Shown here piece by piece: positions 9,461 to 17,487 of a stretch of DNA of 64,000 bases (the first letter of the stretch is position 1; each line of letters starts with the position of its first letter). The stretch lies in NCBI RefSeq assembly GCF_900199405.1, contig NZ_LT963430.1, positions 3,131,605-3,195,604 of the forward strand, written 5' to 3'. This DNA is from Beduinella massiliensis (GTDB lineage: Bacteria; Bacillota; Clostridia; Christensenellales; Aristaeellaceae). The notes under the pieces are model-generated. The model was not told where the DNA came from and did no database searches. It saw only the letters and a program-made list of their open reading frames with translations. A program made the translations under genes and the position numbers.

Positions 9461-9525
9461 AAAGGGCTCCGCTGCCGGAGTCGTCGAAGCAATCGTTCGA
9501 CGAGCCCGGCGGCGGAGCCCTTTTT
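9461..9525. terminator. Bidirectional terminator between convergent operons
   Basis: GGGCTCCGC (9464-9472) pairs with GCGGAGCCC (9512-9520), and an inner stem CGTCGAA/TTCGACG extends it. A-tract on the left and T-tract on the right make it usable for the deacetylase genes (plus) and the B12 transporter genes (minus). Confidence 0.88.
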
Positions 9526-10307
9526 CACGCCTCTATGTAATAGTCCCATTGCCCCGCCGGGTTTTCAAACACCCGCACCTCGACGCCGTAGGCGAGAAGG
9601 ATGTTTTTTGGCGTCAGCACCGCGCGCGGCGCGCCGTCCGCGACCACGCGGCCCCGGCTCAGCAGCACGATGCGCGAACAGTGCGCCGCAGCCGCGCGCA
9701 GGTCGTGCAGCGCCGCCGCAACTATGCGTCCTTCCTGCGCAAGGCCCTGAAGCCGCAGGAGCACCTCGCGCGAAAAGCCCATGTCCATGCTGGCGGTCGG
9801 CTCATCCAGAAAGAGCACGTCCGTCTGCTGGCAAAGCGCGCGCGCCAGCATCACCCGCTGCTGCTCGCCCCCGGAGAGCTCGCGCACGCAGCGCTCCGCG
9901 AGGGCCAGGCAGCCGGCCTGCTCCATGGCTTCCTCCACCGCCGCGCCGTCCGTCCGCGCCGGAGCGCCCAGCACGCCGCGGTGAGGATAGCGGCCAAGCG
10001 CTACGGTGTCCCGTACCGAAAAGTCGAAGGGCAGCTCCGTCTGCTGGTGCATGAAGGCGATGCGGCGCGGCAGCCGCCCGCCCCACTCGCGCAGGTCGCG
10101 GCCCTCCAGCGTGACGCGCCCCGCGCTGGGAGCGATCAGCCCCGCCATCAGGCGCAGCAGCGTCGATTTACCCGCGCCGTTCGGCCCGCACAGCCCGATG
10201 CACTCGCCGGCCCGCGCCGAGAGCTCGATGCCGTGCAGGATCTCGCTTCGCCCCTCTCCCCTGCCGAGCGCCGCGCAGGCGGAATGGACGCGGATCAGTT
10301 CATCCAT
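9525..10307 (-). CDS. btuD: Cobalamin ABC transporter ATP-binding protein
   Basis: 260 residues with Walker A GPNGAGKST at residues 41-49, signature LSGGEQQRVMLARAL, and Walker B DVLFLDEPTASMD, so it is the ATPase of an importer of the FecE/BtuD/FhuC group. It overlaps the permease gene by 8 nt and comes third after the binding protein and permease. The cobalamin riboswitch ahead of the operon points to B12 rather than siderophore as the substrate. AAAGGGAGGG precedes the ATG. Confidence 0.88.
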   Translation of the reverse strand: MDELIRVHSACAALGRGEGRSEILHGIELSARAGECIGLCGPNGAGKSTLLRLMAGLIAPSAGRVTLEGRDLREWGGRLPRRIAFMHQQTELPFDFSVRDTVALGRYPHRGVLGAPARTDGAAVEEAMEQAGCLALAERCVRELSGGEQQRVMLARALCQQTDVLFLDEPTASMDMGFSREVLLRLQGLAQEGRIVAAALHDLRAAAAHCSRIVLLSRGRVVADGAPRAVLTPKNILLAYGVEVRVFENPAGQWDYYIEA

Positions 10308-11298
10308 GATACCCTCCCTTTCTGCGCAGCAGATAGAGGAAGAAGGGCGCGCCCAGCGCCGCCGTCACCACGCCCACGGAAAGCTCCGTCCCGTTTGCCG
10401 CGCCCAGAAGCCGCACGCCCAGGTCGCAAAGGGGCAGAAAGATCGCGCCCAGCAGCGCGCTCGCCGCAATGAGCAGGCGGTGAGACGCGCCGAAGAGCAT
10501 GCGCGCACAGTGCGGAACGATCAGCCCCACAAAGCCGATCGGCCCGGTGACGGAGACGATCGCCGCCGTGCAGGCGGAGGCGACGAAGATCATGAGCAGC
10601 CGCGTCCCAACGGGCCGAACGCCCAACGCCTTCGCCTGTTCGTCTCCAAGCATCAGCACGTCCAGCCGAGGCGCAAGGCACAGCGAAACCGCCGCGCAGG
10701 CGCCCACCACGGGCAAGAGGAGCAGCACGTGCTCCCAACGCCTGTTCGCGAGCGATCCCAGCGTCCAGAAAACGTAGGCCGCCACCTGGTATTCCCGCAG
10801 CAGCGTCAGCAGCACGCTCGTCGCCGCGCCGCACAGCGCTGAGACGGCCATGCCGCTCATGATGAGCGTCACCGTGCCGCCGCGGCCGCCGGACGCCGCC
10901 AGCACGATCGCCGCGACCGCCAGCATCGCGCCCAGGAACGCCATCGCGGGCAACGAAAGAAACGCCCGCATGCCCAGCGCCATGCTGCACAGCGCCCCCA
11001 TGCCCGCGCCCGAGGATACGCCCAGCAGCCCCGGCTCCGCGAGCGGGTTTCGGAATACGCCCTGCATCAGCGCTCCCGCGACCGCCAGCCCCGCGCCTGC
11101 GAGCGCGCCGGAAAATACGCGCGGCGCGCGGATCGTCAGGATCACCGCCTGCTGGGACGCATCGCGCGCACGCCCCAGCAGCGCAAACAGCACGTCCGCC
11201 GGAGCGACAAAGACCGTGCCCGCGCCGAGGCACAGCGCGAGCACGATCAGCAGGAGCAGCGTCAGCAGCGCGAGGGACAGGGACTTCTTCTTGCGCAT
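10300..11298 (-). CDS. btuC: Cobalamin ABC transporter permease (FecCD/BtuC family)
   Basis: 332 residues, highly hydrophobic, with about ten membrane segments as usual for this family. Family markers visible include the conserved NPLAEPGLLGVSSGAGMGAL segment and GPIGFVGLIVPHCARMLFGASHR. Together with the neighbouring binding protein and ATPase it forms the importer that moves vitamin B12 across the membrane. The start has AAAGGAGGG upstream. Confidence 0.9.
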   Translation of the reverse strand: MRKKKSLSLALLTLLLLIVLALCLGAGTVFVAPADVLFALLGRARDASQQAVILTIRAPRVFSGALAGAGLAVAGALMQGVFRNPLAEPGLLGVSSGAGMGALCSMALGMRAFLSLPAMAFLGAMLAVAAIVLAASGGRGGTVTLIMSGMAVSALCGAATSVLLTLLREYQVAAYVFWTLGSLANRRWEHVLLLLPVVGACAAVSLCLAPRLDVLMLGDEQAKALGVRPVGTRLLMIFVASACTAAIVSVTGPIGFVGLIVPHCARMLFGASHRLLIAASALLGAIFLPLCDLGVRLLGAANGTELSVGVVTAALGAPFFLYLLRRKGGYHG

Positions 11299-11319
11299 GC
11301 GCGCCCTCCTTTCCCCCGC

Positions 11320-12288
11320 TTATTCGAAGAGCTGCGGGTATGCGGCCTGCGCCAGTTCGCGCACGGCCTTGGCCATGTAATGAGAGGTAGAGCTTCTGTA
11401 GCATTCGGTCAGCGCGACGATGCGCCCCGTCTGCACCGCAGGCACGCTGGACAGCGCCGCGTCGGCCAAAATGCCCGCCTTTGCCGCCTCCCCGCCATCG
11501 AAGACGGTGGAAAAGTCCGCGCCATAGGCGAGCCCCGGCACGATCAGCAGCTCCGGCTTCCACTCTCCGACGATCTTTTCCTTGCTCACCGCGCTGTAAA
11601 GCGGCGCGTCACAGACGTTCACGACGCCCGCCGCCTCGCACAGCGCCTGGAATGTCGAGCCCTCGCCGTAAGCACACAGCATGCCCGCCGAGGCGCCGGT
11701 CGCGTCGTAATAGTCCTCGTAGTACATCGTGCGCACGCGCTCGCCCTCCGGAACCGCCGCCACGGCCTGCGAAACCGATAGGAGCTCCGCGTTCATGCCG
11801 TCCGCGAGCCTGTGCGCATTTTCCGGCTCGCCGGTCGCTTCGCCCAGCGTCAGCAGGCATTCCTCCACCGCCTCAAACGTCGTGGGCGACGAAAGCGTCA
11901 GCACGCTCACTCCCGCGTCCTTCAGCGTCTTCGTCATGGAGCCGTCGTAGTCGCTGAACGTGTCCAGCACCACGAGGTCCGGCGAAAGGGCGATCAGGCT
12001 CTCCAGGTCGGAGGAGGCGACGCGCGCCTTCACCTGCGCGGCCTTGTCCGCCGTCGCGGAGATCAACGGATCGTCGCCCCACGCGGAGAGGCCCACGATG
12101 CGTTCCGTTTCCACCATGTCCAGCAGCATTTCGCCCGCCCATACAGGCAGCGCCACGATGCGCTGCGGCGCGCTTTCAAGCGTCACCTGCGCGCCGTCCG
12201 CGCCCGTCACGGTGATTTCCGCCAGTCCGAACACAGGCAGCAGCAGCAGGACGAGCGCCAGCAGGATTCCCAAGGACCGTTTGAACAT
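11320..12288 (-). CDS. btuF: Cobalamin ABC transporter substrate-binding protein
   Basis: 322 residues with an N-terminal signal peptide (MFKRSLGILLALVLLLLPVFGLA), then the TIGR/PBP2-type binding fold of the FepB/BtuF group: VTLESAPQRIVALPVWAGEMLLDM and LIALSPDLVVLDTF. No lipobox cysteine is seen at the cleavage site, so surface attachment is unclear, which is unusual for a Gram-positive binding protein. It is the first gene of the three-gene transporter operon and the direct target of the upstream riboswitch. Confidence 0.88.
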   Translation of the reverse strand: MFKRSLGILLALVLLLLPVFGLAEITVTGADGAQVTLESAPQRIVALPVWAGEMLLDMVETERIVGLSAWGDDPLISATADKAAQVKARVASSDLESLIALSPDLVVLDTFSDYDGSMTKTLKDAGVSVLTLSSPTTFEAVEECLLTLGEATGEPENAHRLADGMNAELLSVSQAVAAVPEGERVRTMYYEDYYDATGASAGMLCAYGEGSTFQALCEAAGVVNVCDAPLYSAVSKEKIVGEWKPELLIVPGLAYGADFSTVFDGGEAAKAGILADAALSSVPAVQTGRIVALTECYRSSTSHYMAKAVRELAQAAYPQLFE

Positions 12289-12414
12289 AAAAAAACCCTC
12301 TTTTCCGCCCTTGCGGGCCGTCGTTCATCGCCGACGGCACGCCGCATCCGGACGTCAAGGAGGGAGCGCACGGACGCCTGCCCGTACGCGCGCCGTCCAT
12401 GCACCGTGGAAGCA

Positions 12415-12585
12415 GCGTGCAGCGCGCGCCGAGCAGGTCTTCTGGCTTACGCCGCGCGTCCGCCTTCCCGGGTTTCCCCAGTGGCCTATCGGACGCGTTT
12501 TGTTGGCGCTTACAGCGGCGGGACCGCGCGGGATTTGCACCCGCTTCCCTTTTCACCCCCCGGCAGGGCCGGGGACACTCGACGG
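12415..12585 (-). promoter_or_regulatory. Cobalamin riboswitch
   Basis: Read on the minus strand, the order is GGTGAAAAGGGAAGC..GGTGCAAATCCCGCGCGGTCCCGCCGCTGTAA, then GCCACTG, then the B12 box AGCCAGAAGACCTGC at about 12432-12447. (Blocks are separated by spacers.) This is the standard cobalamin aptamer. Between it and btuF lie a GCCGTCG/CGACGGC hairpin (12317-12338) and a small CCGC..GCGG hairpin next to GAGGG, the ribosome site of btuF, so control is likely by hiding the ribosome site or by premature termination. Adenosyl- or methylcobalamin should repress the transporter. Confidence 0.93.
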
Positions 12586-12601
12586 CTATACGATTCGGTT
12601 T

Positions 12602-12630
12602 ATCATACCACGCGCGCGGCGCGAATGCAA
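12602..12630 (-). promoter_or_regulatory. Promoter of the B12 transporter operon
   Basis: Minus-strand TTGCAT (12630-12625), 17-nt spacer, TATGAT (12607-12602), placed just upstream of the cobalamin aptamer. Confidence 0.75.
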
Positions 12631-12634
12631 GACG

Positions 12635-13564
12635 TCATGCGTCCTTTCCCGCACCCTCCCTTCGCATCAGCAGCTCGTAGAGCTGGCGATGCTTTTTGAC
12701 CACCACGTCCAGTATGACCCCCACGGAAAACGACAGCAGGCTGCATACGCCCAGCACCGAAGCGACGATCAGCGTCGGGAAGCGCGGCACCAGCCCCGTC
12801 CTCACATATTCCACGAACACCGGTAAGAACAGGACCAACGCGAAGAGCAGCAGCAGCCCCGCAAAGAAGCCGAAGAAAGCCAGCGGACGGTATTCCTCGT
12901 AGAGGCGGAATACGGTCTTTAACACGCGCATGCCGTCGCGCACCGTGTTCAGCTTGCTGACACTGCCCTCGGGCCGGTCACGGTACGTGACGGGCACCTC
13001 GCACACGAGGTAGTTCTTGTCCACAGCGTGCGCCGTCATCTCCGTCTCGATTTCAAAGCCCTTGGAGATCACCGGAAAGCCCTTGACGAACGCGCGGCTG
13101 AACGCGCGGTAGCCCGTCATGATGTCGCGGATGTTCGCGCCGAACAGCCGGTTGATGAGCCCGCGCACGAGTACGTTGCCAAAGTTATGAAAAGGGCGCT
13201 TGTTTTCGGTGAAGTACGTCGAGGAAAGGCGGTCGCCCACCACCATATCCGCCCTGCCCGAGAGCACCAGCTCCACCATCTCCCGCGCGCTTTCCGCAGG
13301 GTACGTGTCATCCCCGTCGATCATCAGGTAGCAGTCCGCGTCGATGTCGCGAAACATCGCCCGAATGACGTTGCCCTTCCCCTGTCTGTACTCGTTGCGA
13401 ACGATGGCGCCCGCCTCGCGTGCGGCGCGCACCGTACCGTCGGTGGAGTTGTTGTTGTACACGTAGATGTCCGCCTCCGGCAGCGCGGCACGGTAATCCG
13501 AGACGACCTTGGCGATCGTCCTTTCCTCGTTGTAGCACGGAATCAACACCGCAATCTTCTGCAT
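12635..13564 (-). CDS. Family 2 glycosyltransferase (DPM1/ArnC-like) with membrane anchor
   Basis: 309 residues. The N-terminal GT-A domain has IAVLIPCYNEERTIAKVV, NNNSTDGT and the DGDDTYP metal-binding motif. Two C-terminal hydrophobic segments (residues ~230-255 and ~265-290) anchor it in the membrane. Such enzymes transfer a sugar from a nucleotide donor to polyprenyl phosphate or a lipid for surface glycan synthesis; the donor cannot be told. It has its own promoter and stands alone between the B12 operon and the MATE gene. Confidence 0.9.
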   Translation of the reverse strand: MQKIAVLIPCYNEERTIAKVVSDYRAALPEADIYVYNNNSTDGTVRAAREAGAIVRNEYRQGKGNVIRAMFRDIDADCYLMIDGDDTYPAESAREMVELVLSGRADMVVGDRLSSTYFTENKRPFHNFGNVLVRGLINRLFGANIRDIMTGYRAFSRAFVKGFPVISKGFEIETEMTAHAVDKNYLVCEVPVTYRDRPEGSVSKLNTVRDGMRVLKTVFRLYEEYRPLAFFGFFAGLLLLFALVLFLPVFVEYVRTGLVPRFPTLIVASVLGVCSLLSFSVGVILDVVVKKHRQLYELLMRREGAGKDA

Positions 13565-13597
13565 ACGCTCTCCCCGTTTTCCACAAAATCTCCCTTC

Positions 13598-13626
13598 ATC
13601 TTACATGAATTCGCGCGTTTTGACAA
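13598..13626 (-). promoter_or_regulatory. Promoter of the glycosyltransferase gene
   Basis: Minus-strand TTGTCA (13626-13621), 17-nt spacer, TAAGAT (13603-13598). Confidence 0.65.
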
Positions 13627-13667
13627 CTATCGCGCGCAAAATCGGCCAGCTACGCCCGCTCTTAACG

Positions 13668-13697
13668 AAAAAAGACGAGGCAGCCTTCGCCGCCTCG
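13668..13697 (-). terminator. Terminator of the MarR-MATE operon
   Basis: On the minus strand CGAGGCGGC, loop GAAG, GCTGCCTCG, then a T-rich run (six A on the plus strand at 13668-13673). Confidence 0.8.
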
Positions 13698-13736
13698 ACG
13701 CGTTTTCCACAATTTCTCCCCGCTATAACGCCGCCG

Positions 13737-15116
13737 TCACGCTTCTCGCATGCGTCGTTTGAGCCGGGAGAAGGACACGAGGAACATCGTGACCGTCACC
13801 GTGACGGCGATGGTATCCGCGATCGGCTCCGCGAGGAACACGGCCATCACCTTGTTTTCAAAGAAGGCGGGCAGGATGAAGATCAGCGGGATCAGCAGGA
13901 TGACCTTGCGCAGCAACGCCAGAAAGACGGAGGCTTTGGCGTTGCCGAGCGAAATGAACGTCTGCTGGCAGGCGATCTGCGCGCCGAAGAGCAGCGACGC
14001 GGCCATGTAGATGCGAATCGCCCATCGGCTGTACTCTGTGAGCGCGGCGTCCCCCGTGAAGATGGCGATGAAGACCTGCGGCGCAAACATCGACACGGCC
14101 CAAAGCAGCGTCGAATAGGTCAGGCAGGAGGCCAGCAGCAGGACGAACGTGTGGTTGACGCGCTCGATCTTGCCCGCGCCGTAGTTAAAGCTCAAAATCG
14201 GCTGCGCGCCCTGCGTCAGGCCCTGCAGCGGCAGCATGGAAAACTGCATGACGCTGGTGAGGATGGTCATCGCGCCTACCGCCACGTCGCCGCCGTATTT
14301 GAGCAGGGAGGTGTTGAAGCACACGGACAGCACGCTCTCGGTGAACTGCATGATGAACGGCGACACGCCCAGCGCGACGCAAGGCAGAAGGATCCGGGCA
14401 CGCGGGCGCAGGTACTTGAGGTGAATGCGCAAAAAGCTCTTCCTGCCCGTCAGGAAGCGGACCACCCAGAAGCTGGACACCGCCTGGGAAAGAATCGTCG
14501 CCAGCGCGGCGCCGCGCACGCCCAGGCCCATCGTAAAGATGAAGATCGGGTCGAGGATGATGTTGAGCACCGCGCCGATGAGCACCGTCAGCATGCCCAT
14601 GGTCGCATAGCCCTGCGCATTGATGAAGGCGTTAAGCCCCAGCGCAAGCTGCACGAAGATCGTGCCCAGCGCGTAAATCTGCATGTACGCCCAGGCGTAG
14701 CCCACGGTCCTATCGCTCGCGCCGAACATCAGCAGGATCGGCTTGCCGAAGACGAGCACCACCGTCGTCAATATTACCGCGATGACGATCAGCATTGCCG
14801 TGCAGTTTCCCAGGATGTTCTCCGCCTGCTTCTTGTCGCCCTTGCCCATCATGATCGACGCGCGGGGCGCGCCGCCCATGCTGACCAGCGCCGCAAAGGC
14901 CGATATCGCCATGATAAAGGGCATCGTCACCCCCACGCCGGTCAGCGCGTCCGCGCCGACGCCTGGGATGTGGCCGATGTACATGCGGTCCACCATGTTG
15001 TACAGCACGTTGATGATCTGCGCCGCGATGGCCGGCAGCGCCAGCTTAAAGAGCAGCTTTCCGACGCTTCCGCTGCCCAGATCGACCTCTTTCGCATTAC
15101 TCCTCGATCGGTTCAT
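13737..15116 (-). CDS. MATE family multidrug efflux transporter
   Basis: 459 residues with about twelve membrane helices. The N terminus KLALPAIAAQIINVLYNMVDRMYIGHIPGVGADAL is typical of the DinF/NorM-like MATE family, as are LVSMGGAPRASIMMGKGD and the repeated half (GAQPILSFNYGAGK). These export cationic drugs in exchange for Na+ or H+. The start lies inside the 3' end of the MarR gene (20-nt overlap), with GAAGGAG upstream, so expression is coupled to the regulator, which is likely its repressor. Confidence 0.94.
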   Translation of the reverse strand: MNRSRSNAKEVDLGSGSVGKLLFKLALPAIAAQIINVLYNMVDRMYIGHIPGVGADALTGVGVTMPFIMAISAFAALVSMGGAPRASIMMGKGDKKQAENILGNCTAMLIVIAVILTTVVLVFGKPILLMFGASDRTVGYAWAYMQIYALGTIFVQLALGLNAFINAQGYATMGMLTVLIGAVLNIILDPIFIFTMGLGVRGAALATILSQAVSSFWVVRFLTGRKSFLRIHLKYLRPRARILLPCVALGVSPFIMQFTESVLSVCFNTSLLKYGGDVAVGAMTILTSVMQFSMLPLQGLTQGAQPILSFNYGAGKIERVNHTFVLLLASCLTYSTLLWAVSMFAPQVFIAIFTGDAALTEYSRWAIRIYMAASLLFGAQIACQQTFISLGNAKASVFLALLRKVILLIPLIFILPAFFENKVMAVFLAEPIADTIAVTVTVTMFLVSFSRLKRRMREA

Positions 15117-15567
15117 TTCCTTCGTCTCCTTCCAACAGGCGGTTCATATTCTGATTGATCTGGCGCAGCGTCTCGTTCGTGACCTCCAGCCGCGCCGGAT
15201 CGATGCCCGACGCGATCTCAACCATCAGCATCCGTTCGCTCTCCCGAAGGCGTCCCGCGATCTCCGCGCAGTCGGGGCTCAGCGCCAGATGCACGATTCG
15301 CCGGTCGGTCTCGTCACGCCGCGTCGTTATAAGGCCACGTCTCACCAGCGAGTCCACAGACCGTGCCACGAGGCCCTTGGAAATGCGCTTATAGCGGGCG
15401 ATATCGGTCGCCGTATCCAGCGCAGGCGCATTGTTGTGCAGAAACATCAGCACCGCAATCTCGTTGGGCGTAAACTGATATTCTGAAACGGACTCCTGGA
15501 AATATCGCTTATAAAGCCTCTCCAGCTTGGACAGACCCACAAAAAAGCCTTCCTCAAACGGCCGCAT
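15097..15567 (-). CDS. MarR family transcriptional regulator
   Basis: 156 residues with the winged-helix core LDTATDIARYKRISKGLVARSVDSLVRRGLITTRRDETDRRIVHLALS, the usual MarR wing (DxRxxxxxLT-like). ATG 15567 is chosen because GGAGG lies 8 nt upstream, and the longer frame to 15645 would run through its own promoter. It heads the operon with the MATE pump, an arrangement in which a MarR repressor senses drug-like ligands and relieves repression of both genes. Confidence 0.92.
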   Translation of the reverse strand: MRPFEEGFFVGLSKLERLYKRYFQESVSEYQFTPNEIAVLMFLHNNAPALDTATDIARYKRISKGLVARSVDSLVRRGLITTRRDETDRRIVHLALSPDCAEIAGRLRESERMLMVEIASGIDPARLEVTNETLRQINQNMNRLLEGDEGNEPIEE

Positions 15568-15579
15568 GCGATACGCCTC

Positions 15580-15645
15580 CGCATAGTTTACTTGTAGACG
15601 GTTTACCCGCTGAGATATAATATACCGACAACCTATGATTGTCAA
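15580..15645 (-). promoter_or_regulatory. MarR-MATE promoter with candidate operator
   Basis: Minus-strand TTGACA (15645-15640), 17-nt spacer, TATTAT (15622-15617). Just downstream, within the leader, GTAAAC occurs twice as a direct repeat about 15 nt apart (15585-15606), and the -35/spacer holds TTGACAATCATAGGTTGTC, an imperfect dyad. Either could be the MarR operator. Confidence 0.7.
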
Positions 15646-15755
15646 GGGGCTACAGTTCGGATTTCCTAAAAAGAAGCGACTAAGAAAAGCAGAACGGCGA
15701 ACGGTGCCGCCCGATAGACGATTTTCTCCGCCGTATCAGAGTCCAACATGCCCAG

Positions 15756-15785
15756 TTGACAGATGTTCCCGCATGCCCGTATACT
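15756..15785 (+). promoter_or_regulatory. Promoter of the esterase gene
   Basis: TTGACA at 15756-15761, 18-nt spacer, TATACT at 15780-15785. It lies downstream of ATG 15763, so that upstream start cannot be used. Confidence 0.75.
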
Positions 15786-15813
15786 AACAGACAGATTGAT
15801 GAGAAAAAGAGGG

Positions 15814-16575
15814 ATGGCTTTGCAGGAACAGTATTTTCGCGAACACGCGCGCGCATTGGGGCGGGAGATGGAATTCAAGGTCTATGGTCATGCGGGCAGG
15901 CCTGTTTTGGCTTTTCCCTCGCAGGACGGGCGTTTTTTTGATTTTAAGAACAACGGCATGATAGACTGCATCGCTCACCTGATCGAAGCCGGGCGCGTCC
16001 AGGTGTTCTGCTGCGATTCCATCGACCGGGAGACGTGGTCTGCGATAGACGGAGACGGCCGCGGACGCATTGAACAGCACGAACGCTGGTTCCGTTATAT
16101 CACGGAGGAGCTCGCTGTCCGCATTCTGGACATTAACCAGGCCGCAAACGGCGGCGGACGGGCAGGCGGCATCCTGGCAACAGGCTGCTCGATGGGCGGC
16201 TTTCACGCGGCGAACTTCTTCTTTCGCCGTCCGGACTTGTTCGACGCGGTAATCGCGCTCTCCGGCCTGTACGACGCGCACTATTGCTTCGGCGACTACT
16301 ACGACGACCTCGTCTATCTCAATTCTCCGGTGGACTACCTCACGGGCATGTCCGCCGACCACCCCTACATCGCCCGCTACAACGCCTGCAAGATCGCAAT
16401 CTGCGTGGGACAGGGGGCCTGGGAGCACGAAATGCTGCCCTCCAACCGCCGTCTGGCACAAATTTTCTTCGAGAAGGGCATTCACGGCTGGGTGGATTTC
16501 TGGGGCTACGACGTGGCGCACGACTGGTGCTGGTGGCAAAAGCAGCTCCCCTACTTCATGGAAAAGATGCTCTGA
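15814..16575 (+). CDS. Alpha/beta-hydrolase esterase family protein
   Basis: 253 residues beginning MALQEQYFREHARALGREMEFKVYGH. The nucleophile elbow GCSMGG sits near residue 129, and a late His-containing segment (YDVAHDWCWW) could complete the triad. The protein resembles the Bacillota esterase family related to the D-type feruloyl/tributyrin esterases, all cytosolic, with no signal peptide. The promoter at 15756-15785 implies a start at 15799 or 15814; 15814 gives the family-like N terminus, although GAGGG is almost touching the ATG. Substrate unknown. Confidence 0.8.
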   Translation: MALQEQYFREHARALGREMEFKVYGHAGRPVLAFPSQDGRFFDFKNNGMIDCIAHLIEAGRVQVFCCDSIDRETWSAIDGDGRGRIEQHERWFRYITEELAVRILDINQAANGGGRAGGILATGCSMGGFHAANFFFRRPDLFDAVIALSGLYDAHYCFGDYYDDLVYLNSPVDYLTGMSADHPYIARYNACKIAICVGQGAWEHEMLPSNRRLAQIFFEKGIHGWVDFWGYDVAHDWCWWQKQLPYFMEKML

Positions 16576-16617
16576 GCGCGTCCCACTTTTGCGGAGGAAA
16601 TTTTTCGACATGTATGC

Positions 16618-16646
16618 TTGACAAAGCGAGGTTCCTCTGCTATAAT
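16618..16646 (+). promoter_or_regulatory. Promoter of the tRNA-Thr/tRNA-Pro operon
   Basis: Consensus TTGACA (16618-16623), 17-nt spacer, TATAAT (16641-16646), about 45 nt before the first tRNA. Confidence 0.9.
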
Positions 16647-16690
16647 CTCTATCTGTCCGATGAACGGCGAACACGCCGTTTTGCGGGTTC

Positions 16691-16766
16691 GCCAATGTAG
16701 CTCAGCTGGTAGAGCAGCGGTTTCGTAAACCGCAGGTCAAGGGTTCGAGTCCCTTCATTGGCTCCA
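16691..16766 (+). tRNA. tRNA-Thr (anticodon CGU)
   Basis: Acceptor arms GCCAATG/CATTGGC, D arm with AGCTCAGCTGGTAGAGC, anticodon loop TTCGTAA giving CGU, T arm with GGTTCGAGTCC, and an encoded CCA end. All four arms close. Confidence 0.97.
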
Positions 16767-16770
16767 CTAT

Positions 16771-16847
16771 CGAGGTGTAGCGCAGTTTGGTAGCGCGTTT
16801 GGTTCGGGACCAAAAGGTCGCAGGTTCAAATCCTGTCACCTCGACCA
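16771..16847 (+). tRNA. tRNA-Pro (anticodon CGG), prophage insertion site
   Basis: Acceptor arms CGAGGTG/CACCTCG, anticodon stem TTTGG/CCAAA with loop TTCGGGA giving CGG, T arm with GGTTCAAATCC, encoded CCA. The last 27 nt are also the attL core of the prophage, and insertion leaves the tRNA intact. Its native terminator now lies beyond attR, at 60157-60209; the prophage supplies a new one at 16853. Confidence 0.97.
16821..16847 (+). other. attL core (27 bp)
   Basis: Identical to 60129-60155. It covers the T arm, the 3' acceptor strand and CCA of tRNA-Pro. Identity stops on both sides (G versus C before; A versus T after). Confidence 0.95.
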
Positions 16848-16852
16848 AAATG

Positions 16853-16884
16853 AGAACCGTTGAAATTCAACGGTTCTTTATTTT
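16853..16884 (+). terminator. Terminator following the tRNA, inside the prophage left end
   Basis: AGAACCGTTGA, loop AAT, TCAACGGTTCT (16853-16877) then TTATTTT. It lies on the phage side of the attL core and replaces the displaced host terminator. Confidence 0.85.
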
Positions 16885-16970
16885 ATGTTGATTTATAAGG
16901 CTTTTAAGCTTCCAAGATCATAGACTATAATTTTGCTTTTGATGTAAAAATATTATATTTTCGAGCACCG

Positions 16971-16991
16971 TGCAACACGAAATGCAACACG
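16971..16991 (+). repeat. 21-bp repeat shared by both prophage ends (left copy)
   Basis: Identical to 60061-60081, in the same orientation. In the right copy it is the last coding part of the integrase gene (encoding MQHEMQH). Each copy is itself a tandem repeat of TGCAACACGAA(A). It may be an arm-type integrase site or a relic of integrase coding sequence. Confidence 0.75.
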
Positions 16992-16994
16992 AAA

Positions 16995-17336
16995 TCACAT
17001 GATGATCCTCCCGCCCTCCGCGATGTAGTTTGCCAGCGCCTGTATGACTTCGGCGGGTGTAGGCTTACCGATAAGCTTGTGCCCTAGCACATCCCGCAAC
17101 CTCTCGCGATCGCCATGCTCCCATATCTCCTCCACGGCGCGCGCGATTTCACGGGCAACCAGTTGCGGCTTCGTACGATAAATGGCTGCTACCGGCTTGT
17201 AGACTTTTTCATGCAGTTCGTTGCGCGGAAAATATCCCAGATCAACGACAATAGACGATGATGTAGCAAGGTAGGTGAAGCCACATTTCGAGGTGTTGCC
17301 TCCGAGCGATACGGCGCAGGAAAAAGCATTTTTCAT
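16995..17336 (-). CDS. Hypothetical protein at the prophage left end
   Basis: 113 residues, with a hydrophobic/small-residue N-terminal part (GGNTSKCGFTYLATSSSIVVDLGYF) and a helical, charged C-terminal half (VAREIARAVEEIWEHGDRERL). AAAGGAGG lies 12 nt before ATG 17336. It is downstream of holin but separated from it by a terminator at 17433-17467, so it must be transcribed separately. That position, next to attL and outside the late operon, is where lysogenic conversion genes are often found. I do not recognise the family. Confidence 0.55.
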   Translation of the reverse strand: MKNAFSCAVSLGGNTSKCGFTYLATSSSIVVDLGYFPRNELHEKVYKPVAAIYRTKPQLVAREIARAVEEIWEHGDRERLRDVLGHKLIGKPTPAEVIQALANYIAEGGRIIM

Positions 17337-17432
17337 GGGGTATAATTCCTCCTTTGTAATTTTATTTCATAATAATAGTCCATTACTTCCTTTGTTCGAT
17401 CATTTACGTCCGTATATGTCATGTAGGGACGC

Positions 17433-17467
17433 AAAAAGGCCCCGGCAGGATTTCTCCCGCCGGGGCC
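17433..17467 (-). terminator. Terminator of the late operon
   Basis: Stem GGCCCCGGC (17438-17446) with GCCGGGGCC (17459-17467); on the minus strand it is followed by TTTTT. It lies 20 nt after the holin stop. Confidence 0.88.
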
Positions 17468-17487
17468 TCTGCGTATCGTCATCCGTT

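Noticed and set aside
13605-15158. 517-aa plus-strand frame over the MATE gene
   Set aside because: Antisense shadow (Arg/His/Gln-rich); it also crosses a terminator and promoter of the minus strand.
15763-15813. Upstream ATG for the esterase gene
   Set aside because: It lies within the promoter (TTGACA at 15756, TATACT at 15780), so it would not be in the transcript.
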